Positions 25,660 through 35,100 of a DNA stretch of 64,000 bases are shown in pieces. The notes under the pieces are model-generated. The model worked only from the letters and a program-made list of their open reading frames with translations, did no database searches and had not been told where the DNA came from. Source of the DNA: Virgisporangium aliadipatigenens (lineage in GTDB: Bacteria; Actinomycetota; Actinomycetes; Mycobacteriales; Micromonosporaceae); contig NZ_BOPF01000049.1 in the NCBI RefSeq assembly GCF_016863615.1, positions 1 through 64,000 on the forward strand, written 5' to 3'. The stretch's first letter is position 1. Every line of letters starts with the position of its first letter. The position numbers and the translations under genes were made by a program.

Positions 25660-27954
25660 TCACCTGAGGCTGTAGCAGTTCGCGGCGTTGCCGGCCGGGT
25701 CCAGCCGCCGCGCCTCGGCCCGCCCGAAGTTGAACTCGTACCAGGCGTCGGGCTCGAGGCTCAGGCTCAGCTCGATGCCGGACAGGACGCAGTCGCGGTA
25801 CGCCTTCGGCAGCCGGTCGAACGCCGGCGCCGCGTCGGCCGACAGCGATCCCAGGTAGTAGATGTCCAGCCGGCGTTCCGGATGGGCCTGATAGCGGCCG
25901 ATGTTCCGGTCGGCGATCAGGCGGTCCGGGTTGAGCGCCGCCAGCGAGAGCAGGGCGACGACCGCCGTGCCCAGGACGGCGCGCGGGAGCCAGGCACCGT
26001 TCAGCCGGATGCCGGCCACGAGCACCATCACGAACACGATCCCGATGGCCACCTCGCAGACCGCGACCAGCAGCCGCAGCCGGGTCAGGCCGTACGCCTG
26101 CTCGTAGACGTGCATGCGCAGCAGCGCCGAACCGACCACGACGAGCGACAGCGCCGTGAGCGTGCCGAGCGCCGCGCGGATGGCGATGCGGTCGCCGCGG
26201 TTCTCCCGGGGTGCCTTGCGCACGGCGACGGCCAGTACCACGAGCGTCAGCACGGAGATGGCCGACAGCTGCCAGAACCCGTGCCGCGCGTACTCGGCGT
26301 ACGTCAACCCGGCGGTGCGCCGCACATAGTCGTCCCGCCCGAACCACGCACCGAACTGCACCGCCACGAACGTCACGAACACCCCGTCGAGCACCACGGC
26401 CGGCAGCAGCCACTCGACGCGGCGCACCGGCTTGCGTTCGCCGGGTTCGACGGCGTCGAGCGTCGGTGGCCGGCTGGCCAGGTACACCGCGCCCAGTCCG
26501 CCCCACGCGAAGATCACGAAGCGCCAGCCCGCCCCGAAGAACCCGCTCGGGTCCACCTCCGGCACGAGCTTGTCCACGAGCGCCTCGAACGCCGGGTCGG
26601 CCGCCGCGAACAGGCCGCCGAAGACCACCACGAGCGCCAGCGTGACCCCGATGGCGGCGGCCATCCGCAGCGAGTGCGAGCCGGTCGAACGCCCCATCTC
26701 CCGCGAGGCGCCCCGCACGAACCACGGCGCGCCGCGGAATCCCGCGAACGGCGTGCTGAACGCCGTCAGGAGCAGCGTGCGGGCGGTGCGCCCACCGGCC
26801 ACCGCCACCGACGCGCACACCACCGCCAACGGAACGCACAACGCGAACAGCCAGCCGGCCGCGCGCACCGTTCCCACGGAAAGAAGAGCGACGGCGGCGA
26901 CGGCCCACAGCGCACGCGGCGACGGCGACCACCCACTCTCGCCGGATGCCCGAACGGCCGCCCGCCGGCTGGCCAGCACACAGGCGGCCGCCACCAGCCC
27001 GACGATCAGCCAGCCCACACTCGGCCCCGCCTGGAACCGCAGGAACAGCGCCGCGGTCGCGCCGATCAGACCCACGCCGGCGACCGCCGTCGGGGTCGGA
27101 TCGGCCGGTTCGGGCCAGTGCCGCGTCAGGAAACCGGGTCGGATCCCCGCCGGCATCATCAGCCTCGGCGGCGCGGGAGGTGCCGTCACGGGGCGACCGG
27201 GATAGGCGGGCGTGCCGGCCGAGACGGGCTGGCCGGGGTAGGCCGGCATGCCGCCCGAGACGGGCTGGGCCGGATAGCCGGGGCGAGCCGGTCCGGACTT
27301 CGGCGGGAGCGGGCCCGGTGGTGCGGGCGGCGTTGCCCCGCCCGGCCCGGCGGTTGTCGCGGCACCGACCGGCGTCGGGCCGGCGGTGATCTGCCCGGCC
27401 GGTGCGGACGCGGGACGCACCGTCCCGGACGGGCCGGACGGGCCGGGACCAGACGGCGTGCCTCCGGCCGCAGTGCCCGCGGGCTGCCCGGCGGGCGCGG
27501 ACGAACCGGCACCCCCGGTCGATGCCGCGCCCGGCGCCGAAGACTCCACCGGCGCGGAGTCCGGCGCCACGAACCCGAGCGACGAGGCCCCGCCCGCCGA
27601 CGGCCCCACGCCCGTCGTCGAAGCCGCGGGCGACGCGCCGTCCGGCGCCGGGTCCCCATCCGATCCGGAGCCCGACCCCACACCCCCGGACGGCGCGACC
27701 GCCCGCACCCACCCCGGCCCGCCCGGCAGGGGAGGCGCCGACGCGGGCACCGCAGACGTCGGCACACCCGCGGCGTACGGCGGCGCCGAGACCGACCCGG
27801 CCGCCGGCATCGCACTCACCGGCGCCCCGCTGACCGGCGCCGACAGCATCGCCCACGAGTCGGGCGGCGCCGGCACCCAGTCGGGCGACTCAGGGGCGGC
27901 CCGCGTGAGCGGCACCCGCTTGTGCAGAAACACACGATCCTGGATCGGTTCCAC
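25660..27954 (-). CDS. DUF4173 membrane protein with long Pro/Ala-rich N-terminus
   Basis: The 764-residue protein has a cytoplasmic, low-complexity N-terminal half (about 1-270; Pro, Ala, Gly, Ser rich) that includes three 12-residue repeats of the type QPVSAGTPAYPG. A multi-pass domain follows (about 12 segments) that resembles the DUF4173/DUF4153 family, ending with a soluble tail. The GTG start has a GAGAGGGG site 6 nt upstream. Function is unknown. It lies just downstream of the HK/RR operon on the same strand and might be a target or a sensor accessory. Confidence 0.75.
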   Translation of the reverse strand: MEPIQDRVFLHKRVPLTRAAPESPDWVPAPPDSWAMLSAPVSGAPVSAMPAAGSVSAPPYAAGVPTSAVPASAPPLPGGPGWVRAVAPSGGVGSGSGSDGDPAPDGASPAASTTGVGPSAGGASSLGFVAPDSAPVESSAPGAASTGGAGSSAPAGQPAGTAAGGTPSGPGPSGPSGTVRPASAPAGQITAGPTPVGAATTAGPGGATPPAPPGPLPPKSGPARPGYPAQPVSGGMPAYPGQPVSAGTPAYPGRPVTAPPAPPRLMMPAGIRPGFLTRHWPEPADPTPTAVAGVGLIGATAALFLRFQAGPSVGWLIVGLVAAACVLASRRAAVRASGESGWSPSPRALWAVAAVALLSVGTVRAAGWLFALCVPLAVVCASVAVAGGRTARTLLLTAFSTPFAGFRGAPWFVRGASREMGRSTGSHSLRMAAAIGVTLALVVVFGGLFAAADPAFEALVDKLVPEVDPSGFFGAGWRFVIFAWGGLGAVYLASRPPTLDAVEPGERKPVRRVEWLLPAVVLDGVFVTFVAVQFGAWFGRDDYVRRTAGLTYAEYARHGFWQLSAISVLTLVVLAVAVRKAPRENRGDRIAIRAALGTLTALSLVVVGSALLRMHVYEQAYGLTRLRLLVAVCEVAIGIVFVMVLVAGIRLNGAWLPRAVLGTAVVALLSLAALNPDRLIADRNIGRYQAHPERRLDIYYLGSLSADAAPAFDRLPKAYRDCVLSGIELSLSLEPDAWYEFNFGRAEARRLDPAGNAANCYSLR
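27187..27291 (-). repeat. Three 36-bp in-frame tandem repeats
   Basis: About three copies of a 36-bp unit encode 12-residue repeats (QPVSGGMPAYPG, QPVSAGTPAYPG, then a degenerate RPVTAPP). They lie in the proline-rich tail of the DUF4173 protein. Confidence 0.75.
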
Positions 27955-27981
27955 GAAGAACCCCTCTCAGGGATTGAGTAC

Positions 27982-28992
27982 TCAAAGGGCAGGGGGAGCA
28001 GGCGGCAGCGTCACCCGGATCACGCAGCCCCGGGCGCTGTCGACGACGCCGATCGAGCCACCGTGCAGCTCGACGACCCAGTACGCGATGGCGAGGCCGA
28101 GCCCCGTTCCACCGCCGGTGGCGCGCTGGCCACGGGTGAAGCGTTCGAACACGCGCAGGCGTTCCTCGACCGGGATCCCGGGCCCCTCGTCGGCCACCTC
28201 GATGACGCTGTCCCGCGCCTTCGTGTAGGCCCGCACGTCGACCCGCCCGCCGGCCGGGCTGTGCCGCACGGCGTTGTCCAGCAGGTTGACCAGCACCTGG
28301 GTGAGGCGTTCGCGGTCGGCGTAGACGGTCTCGTCGGGCGCGGTGACGTGCAGGCGTACGTCCCGCCCGGCGGCCGCGGCGGAGACCCGCGACTCCTCGA
28401 CGGCGCTGTCGAGCAGGTCGGGCAGCGGCAGTTCGGCGCGGTGCAGCGGCTGCACGCCGGCGTCGATGCGGGACAGGTCGAGCAGTTCGGTGACGAGCCG
28501 ACCGAGGCGTTCGGTGTTGGCCAGGGCCGTCTTGAGGGTGTCCGGGTCCGCGACCCCGTCCATCACGTTCTCGAGAACGGCCTGGATCGCCGTGATCGGC
28601 GTCCGGAGTTCGTGGGACACGTTGGCGATGAGCTCGCGGCGCTGCTGGTCGGCCGTCGCCAGTTCGGCCGCCATGCTGTTGAACGCCACCGCGAGCTGCC
28701 CCACCTCGTCGCGGGACGTGGCGCGCACCCGCCGGCTGTAGTCCCCGCGCGCCATCGCCCGTGCGGCGGCGGTCATCTCGCGCAGCGGTGACGTCATCCC
28801 GTGCGCCAGCACCTGCCCGATGGCGATCGCCACCGCGACGGCGGTGATCGACGTGAACGGCGGCACCCAGCCGATCCAGTACCGGAACACGGCGAGCCCG
28901 GCCACCCAGGAGACCCCGAGCAGGATGCTCAGCTTCAGCTTGATCGAACGCACCGGATCCAGCGGCCGCGGCAGCGAGTCCCAGAAACTCAT
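27982..28992 (-). CDS. Sensor histidine kinase, HAMP type
   Basis: The 336-residue kinase starts at the ATG at 28992, overlapping the response regulator stop by 4 nt. Two transmembrane helices near the N-terminus enclose only a short loop, so it senses membrane or intracellular cues. A HAMP segment (SPLREMTAAARAMARGDYSRRV), HisKA with SHELRTPITAI and HATPase_c (LLDNAVRHSP, DEGPGIP, GGTGLGLAIAYWV) follow. It is the cognate kinase of the OmpR-family regulator immediately upstream. Confidence 0.93.
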   Translation of the reverse strand: MSFWDSLPRPLDPVRSIKLKLSILLGVSWVAGLAVFRYWIGWVPPFTSITAVAVAIAIGQVLAHGMTSPLREMTAAARAMARGDYSRRVRATSRDEVGQLAVAFNSMAAELATADQQRRELIANVSHELRTPITAIQAVLENVMDGVADPDTLKTALANTERLGRLVTELLDLSRIDAGVQPLHRAELPLPDLLDSAVEESRVSAAAAGRDVRLHVTAPDETVYADRERLTQVLVNLLDNAVRHSPAGGRVDVRAYTKARDSVIEVADEGPGIPVEERLRVFERFTRGQRATGGGTGLGLAIAYWVVELHGGSIGVVDSARGCVIRVTLPPAPPAL

Positions 28993-29699
28993 GATGTCGG
29001 TGCCTCCAGTGCGTAGCCGATCCCGTGCACCGTCCGGATGAGGTCGGGGCCGAGCTTGCGCCGCAGCGCCTTGATGTGGCTGTCGACGGTGCGCGTGCCG
29101 GACGCGTCGGCCCAGCCCCACACGTCGGCGAGGAGGCGTTCGCGGGGCAGGACGGTGCGCGGCCGGGCGGCGAGCTGCACGAGCAGGTCGAACTCGGTCG
29201 GCGTCAGGTGCACCTCGACGCCGGCCCGGCGGATGCGGCGTTCCGCCCGGTTGATCTCCAGGTCGCCGATGGTGATCGGGGGTGGCCCGTCCGGCACACT
29301 CTGCGCGAGCTTCTCCATGCGGCGCAGGACGGCGTGCACCCGGGCGGCCAGTTCCCGCATGGAGAACGGCTTGGTGAGGTAGTCGTCGGCGCCGACGGCC
29401 AACCCGACGAGCAGGTCGGTCTCGTCGTCCCGGGCGGTCAGCATGATCACCGGCACCGGGCGTTCGGCCTGGATGCGGCGGCACACCTCCAGCCCGTCGA
29501 TCCCGGGCAGCATGATGTCGAGCACGACCAGGTCCGGCCGGGCCGCCCGGAACGTCGTAACCGCCGCCAACCCGTCGTAGGCCGTGTCGACGATGAACCC
29601 CTCGGCGCGCAGCCGCGCGGCTACCGCGTCGGCGATCGCCCGCTCGTCCTCGACGACGAGCACCTTGCGCCGCTGCCCACCGATCTCACCCACGCTCAT
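28989..29699 (-). CDS. OmpR-family response regulator
   Basis: The 236-residue protein has a receiver domain with the phospho-acceptor Asp in LVVLDIMLPG (about residue 57) and the conserved Thr and Lys (VIMLTARDD, DYLTKPFS), followed by a winged-helix DNA-binding domain (TPTEFDLLVQLAARPRTVLPRERLL). GGAG lies upstream of the ATG. It forms a two-component system with the HAMP kinase, to which it is translationally coupled. The target genes are not identified in the window. Confidence 0.94.
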   Translation of the reverse strand: MSVGEIGGQRRKVLVVEDERAIADAVAARLRAEGFIVDTAYDGLAAVTTFRAARPDLVVLDIMLPGIDGLEVCRRIQAERPVPVIMLTARDDETDLLVGLAVGADDYLTKPFSMRELAARVHAVLRRMEKLAQSVPDGPPPITIGDLEINRAERRIRRAGVEVHLTPTEFDLLVQLAARPRTVLPRERLLADVWGWADASGTRTVDSHIKALRRKLGPDLIRTVHGIGYALEAPTS

Positions 29700-29867
29700 G
29701 TCACCGCTCCGCTTCGCTCCGCGGCGCCATGAGGCACGACTGCGCAGTGCCAGCCGATTCGCTCCCGCAAGCGTCCGCTCATGCCAAGCACCGTAGTGAG
29801 CACCGGTGTAAAGCCTCGGTGTGCGCTGTGAAGATTCCGTGCGCGTGACCGAAAGAGGTCTCTTCCG

Positions 29868-30623
29868 CTACCGCCAGTCCTGCTTCGCCGCCCGAACGAG
29901 CCGGTCCTTCAGCTCCCGGGTGTGCCGGCGCGACACGGGCAGTTCCCGCGAGTCGATGCTGACCACATATCCCCCACCGGTCAGCCGCAGCTCGGAGATG
30001 AGATTCAGCCGCACCAGGAACGACCGGTGGATGCGCACGAATCCCGCGTCGGCCCACCGTTCGGCGAGCGTCGCCAGCGACACCCGCACCAGATGCGAAC
30101 CGTCGGCGGTGTGCAGTCGCGCGTAGTCGCCCTGTGCCTCCACCCAGTGCACGGCCGAACGGGGCAGCAGCCGCGTCGTTCCGGCGAGTTCGACCGGGAT
30201 GGCCGGCTCGTCGTCGCGGCGGGACGCGTCGGCCTGCCGGGGTACGAGGCGCGCGGCCAGCACGCGGCGCAGCGACTCGGCGATCCGGTCGCGCTGCACC
30301 GGCTTGCGCACGTAGTCGGCGACGCCGAGGTCGAAGGCCTCGGCGGCCCGGTCGTCGTACGCCGTCACGAACACCACGGCCGGCGGCCGCGCGAAGCGCC
30401 CGAGCAGGCGGGCGAGTTCCATGCCGTCGAGGCCGGGCATGCGGATGTCGAGGAACACCACGTCGATGTCGGTGTCGCGGAGCACCCGCAGCGCCTCGGT
30501 GGGGTCGTTGGCGGTGTGCACGACCGCTACGCGCGGGTCGGCGCGCAGCAGGTAGGCGAGTTCGTCCAGCGCCGGCGGCTCGTCGTCGACCGCCAGCACC
30601 CGTAACTGAGGAGCACTCGTCAT
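29868..30623 (-). CDS. LytTR-family response regulator
   Basis: The 251-residue regulator starts at the ATG at 30623. A receiver domain (about 8-125) has Asp in VVFLDIRMPG, Thr in VFVTAYDD and Lys in DYVRKPV. A LytTR DNA-binding domain (about 150-250) contains VHWVEAQGDYARLHT and FVRIHRSFLVRLNLI. It sits 73 nt after its LytS-type kinase gene on the same strand. LytS/LytTR pairs of this kind are often linked to transport of small carboxylates, which makes the ActP-like symporters at 16-23 kb possible targets (inference). Confidence 0.92.
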   Translation of the reverse strand: MTSAPQLRVLAVDDEPPALDELAYLLRADPRVAVVHTANDPTEALRVLRDTDIDVVFLDIRMPGLDGMELARLLGRFARPPAVVFVTAYDDRAAEAFDLGVADYVRKPVQRDRIAESLRRVLAARLVPRQADASRRDDEPAIPVELAGTTRLLPRSAVHWVEAQGDYARLHTADGSHLVRVSLATLAERWADAGFVRIHRSFLVRLNLISELRLTGGGYVVSIDSRELPVSRRHTRELKDRLVRAAKQDWR

Positions 30624-30696
30624 CTGTCCCCGCACAGCATCGGGGCAGCGCTGAAGGCGCCGCCTTCCTTCGTCGCCGCGCCGCCCCGCTGCGCGC

Positions 30697-31917
30697 TCAT
30701 GTGTGTACCCGTACGGCGGGATGGAACTTGGGAATGCGCATGCTGACCTTCGTCCCCGCACCGGGCGCCGTCTCGACGACCAGCCCGAACGTCTCTCCGA
30801 ACACCGACCGCAAACGATCGTCCACATTGGACAGCCCCACGTGCTGTCCCGCGTCGTGCCCCTCTTCGGCCTCGCCGCGCAGTAACACGGCCGGATCCAT
30901 CCCCACTCCGTTGTCCTCGACGGTCAGGTGGCACTCGGCCCCCGCGTCGCTCGCCTTGATGCTCACCATTCCCGTGCCGGGCTTGCGGGACAGGCCGTGC
31001 CGGACGGCGTTCTCCACCAGCGGCTGCAGGCACAGGAACGGCAGGCCGACCGGCAGCACCTCCGGAGCGATCTGGAGGCGCACCTGGAGACGTTCCCCGA
31101 AACGGGCCCGTTCGATGGTCAGATATCGGTCGATGGAACGTAATTCCTCGGCAAGAGTGGTGAATTCACCATGCGCCCGGAACGAGTACCGGGTGAACTC
31201 GGCGAATTCCTCGATCAGTTCGCGGGCGAGTTCGGGATCGGTCCGCACGAACGACGCGATGGCCGTGAGGGCGTTGTAGATGAAGTGCGGGCTGATCTGG
31301 GCCCGCAGCGCCCGCACCTCGGCCCGGGCGAGCCGGGCGCGGGAGGTGTCCAGTTCGGCGACGGCGAGCTGGGCGGAGACCCATCCGGCGGTCTCCATGG
31401 TCGCCTGGACGAGCCCGGGCGCGACCGGCCCGGAGGAGAGCGCCGCCACCGCGCCGACGCAGGGCGCGTCGGGTGGCTGCAGCGGCACGACGACGGCGCC
31501 GCGGATCTCGCAGTCGATCCGGTCGCAGGCCAGGTCGCGGTCGACCAGGACAGTGGATCTTCCGGTCGCGGTCACCTTGGCCGCCGCGGTCACGATCTGT
31601 TCGCGGTGGTGCAGTCCCTCTCCGTCGAACGCCAACAGCTTCCGCCCGGTCGCCACGGCGAAGCCGGGGGCTCCGCTGAGTGACCGCAGGTGTCGAACGC
31701 TCTTCGCGGCAGCAGCCTCGGTGAGCCCCGCCCGCAGCGGCTCGGCGGCGAGCCCGGCGGTGTGCAGCACGGCATAGGTGGCCCGTTGCGCGGCCGTCGC
31801 GATGCCTCTGCGGGAACGGCGCGCCACCACCACGTACACCGCGCCGACGAGTGCGGCGAGTAACGCCGCCACCGCCAGCACCGCAGAAAGGTTGGCCCGC
31901 ACGCGCCTGATCCTCAC
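30697..31917 (-). CDS. LytS-family sensor histidine kinase
   Basis: The protein of about 406 residues has one N-terminal transmembrane helix, a GAF-like sensor region, and the His_kinase domain with ALRAQISPHFIYNALTAIASF (His about 220). The ATPase region follows (PLVENAVRHGLS, VEDNGVGMD, GLSNVDDRL). I place the start at GTG 31917; alternatives are the upstream TTG at 31938 and the GTG at 31902. It pairs with the LytTR regulator 73 nt downstream. Confidence 0.9.
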   Translation of the reverse strand: MRIRRVRANLSAVLAVAALLAALVGAVYVVVARRSRRGIATAAQRATYAVLHTAGLAAEPLRAGLTEAAAAKSVRHLRSLSGAPGFAVATGRKLLAFDGEGLHHREQIVTAAAKVTATGRSTVLVDRDLACDRIDCEIRGAVVVPLQPPDAPCVGAVAALSSGPVAPGLVQATMETAGWVSAQLAVAELDTSRARLARAEVRALRAQISPHFIYNALTAIASFVRTDPELARELIEEFAEFTRYSFRAHGEFTTLAEELRSIDRYLTIERARFGERLQVRLQIAPEVLPVGLPFLCLQPLVENAVRHGLSRKPGTGMVSIKASDAGAECHLTVEDNGVGMDPAVLLRGEAEEGHDAGQHVGLSNVDDRLRSVFGETFGLVVETAPGAGTKVSMRIPKFHPAVRVHT

Positions 31918-31983
31918 GTGCCGGCAACACTCACGCAATACACAGCGTGGTTGTGCCCGCTTTCATCTAGTTAGCAACGCGGG

Positions 31984-33486
31984 CTAGTAAGCGCCCTTGC
32001 TCCGCAGCACCACGCCGATGGTCCGCCAGAGGATGTGCAGGTCCAGCACCAGCGACCAGTTGTCCACGTAGTACAGGTCCAGCCGCACGGCGTCGTCCCA
32101 GGAGAGGTCCGACCGACCCGAGACCTGCCAGAGGCCGGTCATGCCGGGGCGCACCAGCAGCCGCCGCCGAACGTCCCCGAGGAAGTCGCCGTCGTCGGCC
32201 GGCAGCGGGCGCGGCCCCACGAGGGACATCTCGCCGATCAGCACGTTGATCAGCTGCGGCAGCTCATCCATGGAACTGGCCCGGAGGAACTTGCCGAAGG
32301 GGAAGACCCGCGGGTCGTTGCGGATCTTGAAGAGCATGCCGTCGCTCTCGTTGCTCTCGTCGAGCGCGGCGAGCCGGTCCTCGGCATCGGTGTACATGGT
32401 CCGGAACTTCCAGACCCGGAACATCTGACCCTCGCGCCCGGTGCGGGACTGCCGGAAGAAGACCGGCCCCTTGTCGCTGAGCCGGATCGCGATCGCGATG
32501 AGCAGGAAGACCGGCAGCAGGACGATCAGCCCCACGAAGGCGACGAGCCGGTCGAGAACGTTCTTCACGAGCCAGCCGACGCCCGAGAGCGTGGGCTCTT
32601 CGACGTAGAGCAGGGGGAGGCCCTCGACCGGGCGGATGTGCACCCGGGGGCCGGCGATGTCGGTCAGCTGCGGCGCCACGACGAGGTCGACGCCGGTGCC
32701 CTCCAACTGCCACGCGAGCCGGCGCAGCTCGCCCGGCTGCGAACCGGCGTTGCCGCAGACCGCGATCGTGTCGGCGTTGTGCTCGCTCACCAGCGACGCG
32801 ATCTCCCGGCCGGCGTAGACGGGAACGGGTGCGCCCCGCCCGTTCTGCCGGGTATAGCCCTCGGTCAGCGAGATCGCGACGGGCACGAGCCCGGAGGAGG
32901 GGTTGCGGGTGATCGCGGCGTGCACCTCGAGCGTCTCGGGAAGGGTGCCCACCAGCACCATGCGATGCACGGCGAGCCCGGTCTTGTTCCGCGTGAGGTG
33001 CAGGATCGAACGGGCGAGATAGCGCAGCAGCAGGATGTAGGTCAGCGCGCCGAGCAGCGCCACACCGACGGTCATACGGGACAGATCCCGCTTCTGCGCG
33101 AACGCCATGAACGCCACCACGGCGACGACCGTCCACGACGCGCGGAGCGCCCGCTTGAACTCGTCGGTGCCGACGCCCAGGTAGCGGCGGTCGTAGCAGC
33201 CGTGCGCCCACAGCACTATCACCCAGCCGAGCGGCAGCAGCACGTACGCGATGACCGGGAACAGCTCGGTGGTACTGAGGCCCGACTCGGCCTTGTTGTC
33301 GAAGAGCGTGATCGACGTGAGGTCGGCGAACAGCGCGCCGAGGAAGTCGAGCAGCACGAGCGCGACGACGTACACCCGGTGCCACATGGGCGTCCGGCGG
33401 GTTCGCTTCCAGGCCGAGCGCGGCACCCCGTTGGTCTGCAACGGACGGTCGGGCAGGATCTCGAAGCTGTCTAGAGTCGGTTGCAC
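31984..33486 (-). CDS. Polyprenyl-phosphate sugar phosphotransferase
   Basis: This enzyme transfers a sugar 1-phosphate to a polyprenyl phosphate carrier, the priming step of exopolysaccharide or wall polymer synthesis, at the inner face of the membrane. The 500-residue protein has N-terminal membrane helices, a soluble CoA-binding-like segment (about 165-290), then a transmembrane helix and the bacterial sugar transferase domain with the KFRTMYTDAE, LLQLINVLIGEMSLVGPRP and RPGMTGLWQVSGRS motifs. The GTG at 33486 has GGAG 7 nt upstream; the frame stays open far beyond it. It should start the chain assembled by the cluster downstream. Confidence 0.94.
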   Translation of the reverse strand: MQPTLDSFEILPDRPLQTNGVPRSAWKRTRRTPMWHRVYVVALVLLDFLGALFADLTSITLFDNKAESGLSTTELFPVIAYVLLPLGWVIVLWAHGCYDRRYLGVGTDEFKRALRASWTVVAVVAFMAFAQKRDLSRMTVGVALLGALTYILLLRYLARSILHLTRNKTGLAVHRMVLVGTLPETLEVHAAITRNPSSGLVPVAISLTEGYTRQNGRGAPVPVYAGREIASLVSEHNADTIAVCGNAGSQPGELRRLAWQLEGTGVDLVVAPQLTDIAGPRVHIRPVEGLPLLYVEEPTLSGVGWLVKNVLDRLVAFVGLIVLLPVFLLIAIAIRLSDKGPVFFRQSRTGREGQMFRVWKFRTMYTDAEDRLAALDESNESDGMLFKIRNDPRVFPFGKFLRASSMDELPQLINVLIGEMSLVGPRPLPADDGDFLGDVRRRLLVRPGMTGLWQVSGRSDLSWDDAVRLDLYYVDNWSLVLDLHILWRTIGVVLRSKGAY

Positions 33487-33647
33487 TCTGTTGCTCCGAC
33501 GGGATGAGGTGTCAGGCCGGTGGAGGCTTGTGGTCACTGCTACGAATCCTCCCCCGTGCGGCAGGGAGCCTCCACGGCGACCAGACCGTTCACGGCGCCC
33601 CCAGTGTGACACGACCCGCCACCTATCACGGTGACGACTGGCCGACC

Positions 33648-35090
33648 CTAGTGTGTAAATACTTTCCGTGTCGAGAGTCGAACGCTTATACCCTTTTTGT
33701 CCGACGTAGAGCGCATTCCCTGCGACCAAACAATCGCCGTCAGTAACAACACTCCAACCGGCACGATCACCAACGGTAGGAACGGCGGCACGGGCGGCAG
33801 CCAACTCCCACCGAACGGTGCAAAGCTTTGCGCGATGCCCACCTGGAACCTGGTCATCACCCGGGCGAGAGCGTACAGGTGAACGGGCAGGGTCGCCGCC
33901 ACCAGAACCGTTGGCAGCCAAGGGATCCGGGACCCCGCGGAGGCTCCCACGAGCACCGCCCCGACCAGCACAGGAAGCGCATAGCGACCGTGTGAGAACC
34001 ACCCGTGGCCCGGCACGAAAATGAACTCCAGGGCGATCAGCAGGGCGAATCCGACACCCACCAGACCCACTGTGACCAGGCGTTCCGGCCCCGGGCCGCG
34101 CACAATCACCCGCCACAGAACCACACCGATCAGCAGATACCAGAGCAGGATTGCCGCCGGCGAAATCGTTGTCTCCCCGTAACCGAACTGGCCGACGATC
34201 TGGTTCACGTAGAACGCCAACCGATGGTCGATCAACCCGGCGAACACCGACTCGTCACTGGGCGCACCCGGTCCCGCGCCCACGGGTGACCGCGCCGCCA
34301 ACGCCCACGCTCCCGCCACGGCCGCCCCGATACCCACCGGCAGGCCGAACCGCACCCAGGTGTCCCTGCGTCGCAGCTCACCGGCGATCGTCGTCCGGCC
34401 CGCCAGGACAGCGAGTGCGAGCAGGTCGATCGCGAACAGCAACGGCCCCAGGTGCCGGAGTGTGATCAGGAGAAAACCGGCCACGCCGGCCGCCAGGAGC
34501 CCGGTGCGGTGCCGCAGATACGACAACCCCGCGGCGAACAGCAGCACACCCGCGGAGATCTCCAGCCCGTTCGGATTGATCGACCCGGCGAGGTTCACCA
34601 CGGTCGGGGTCGCCACGAGCATCACGCCGGCGGCCGTGAGCGTCGAGATCCGCAGCGCGAACATCACCGCCGCCGCCAGCAGCAGCGCGTTCAGCAGAAC
34701 GGACACCAGCCGCGCGACGAGCACACCGGTGCGGTCCGGCCACAGCTTCAGCGGGATGCCGACCGGCAGGTAGTAGACCGGGCTGTACCGCGCGGTGTAC
34801 GTCTCGGTGGCGACCTTCGCCGGATCGCCCTGAGGACCCTGGCAGCTGGCCGGCTTCGGCGGCTTCGGCTTCCACGTGCAGTCCGGATCGGCCGGCAGGA
34901 GCGACCCGGGCACGTCGAACGACAGCCGGTGCGGCCCCCCGGGCAGCCACTGGCCGTCCACGACGGCGTACCCACGGATGATGTGGCGGCTCTCGTCGTA
35001 CGTGCCGTTGACCGGCAGGGCGAGCGCCCACGCCGCCCCCAGCAGGACGAACCCGACGAGCGCCAGGAGAAAGGCCCGGCGGGGATTCAC
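33648..35090 (-). CDS. DUF2142 multi-pass membrane protein
   Basis: The protein of about 480 residues has some 11 hydrophobic helices and an extracytoplasmic loop near the N-terminus (NGTYDESRHIIRGYAVVDGQW), which marks the DUF2142 family, related in topology to GT-C glycosyltransferases. It may transfer a polyprenyl-linked sugar on the outer face; this is inferred from the family and the surrounding polysaccharide genes. I place the start at GTG 35090, 10 nt after the fpg stop codon, so it is likely coupled to fpg. Confidence 0.8.
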   Translation of the reverse strand: MNPRRAFLLALVGFVLLGAAWALALPVNGTYDESRHIIRGYAVVDGQWLPGGPHRLSFDVPGSLLPADPDCTWKPKPPKPASCQGPQGDPAKVATETYTARYSPVYYLPVGIPLKLWPDRTGVLVARLVSVLLNALLLAAAVMFALRISTLTAAGVMLVATPTVVNLAGSINPNGLEISAGVLLFAAGLSYLRHRTGLLAAGVAGFLLITLRHLGPLLFAIDLLALAVLAGRTTIAGELRRRDTWVRFGLPVGIGAAVAGAWALAARSPVGAGPGAPSDESVFAGLIDHRLAFYVNQIVGQFGYGETTISPAAILLWYLLIGVVLWRVIVRGPGPERLVTVGLVGVGFALLIALEFIFVPGHGWFSHGRYALPVLVGAVLVGASAGSRIPWLPTVLVAATLPVHLYALARVMTRFQVGIAQSFAPFGGSWLPPVPPFLPLVIVPVGVLLLTAIVWSQGMRSTSDKKGISVRLSTRKVFTH

Positions 35091-35100
35091 GCGGGTCAGG

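Noticed and set aside
25882-28791. 969-codon open frame on the plus strand
   Set aside because: Antisense to DUF4173 and the histidine kinase with repetitive Arg/Pro/His composition; a shadow frame.
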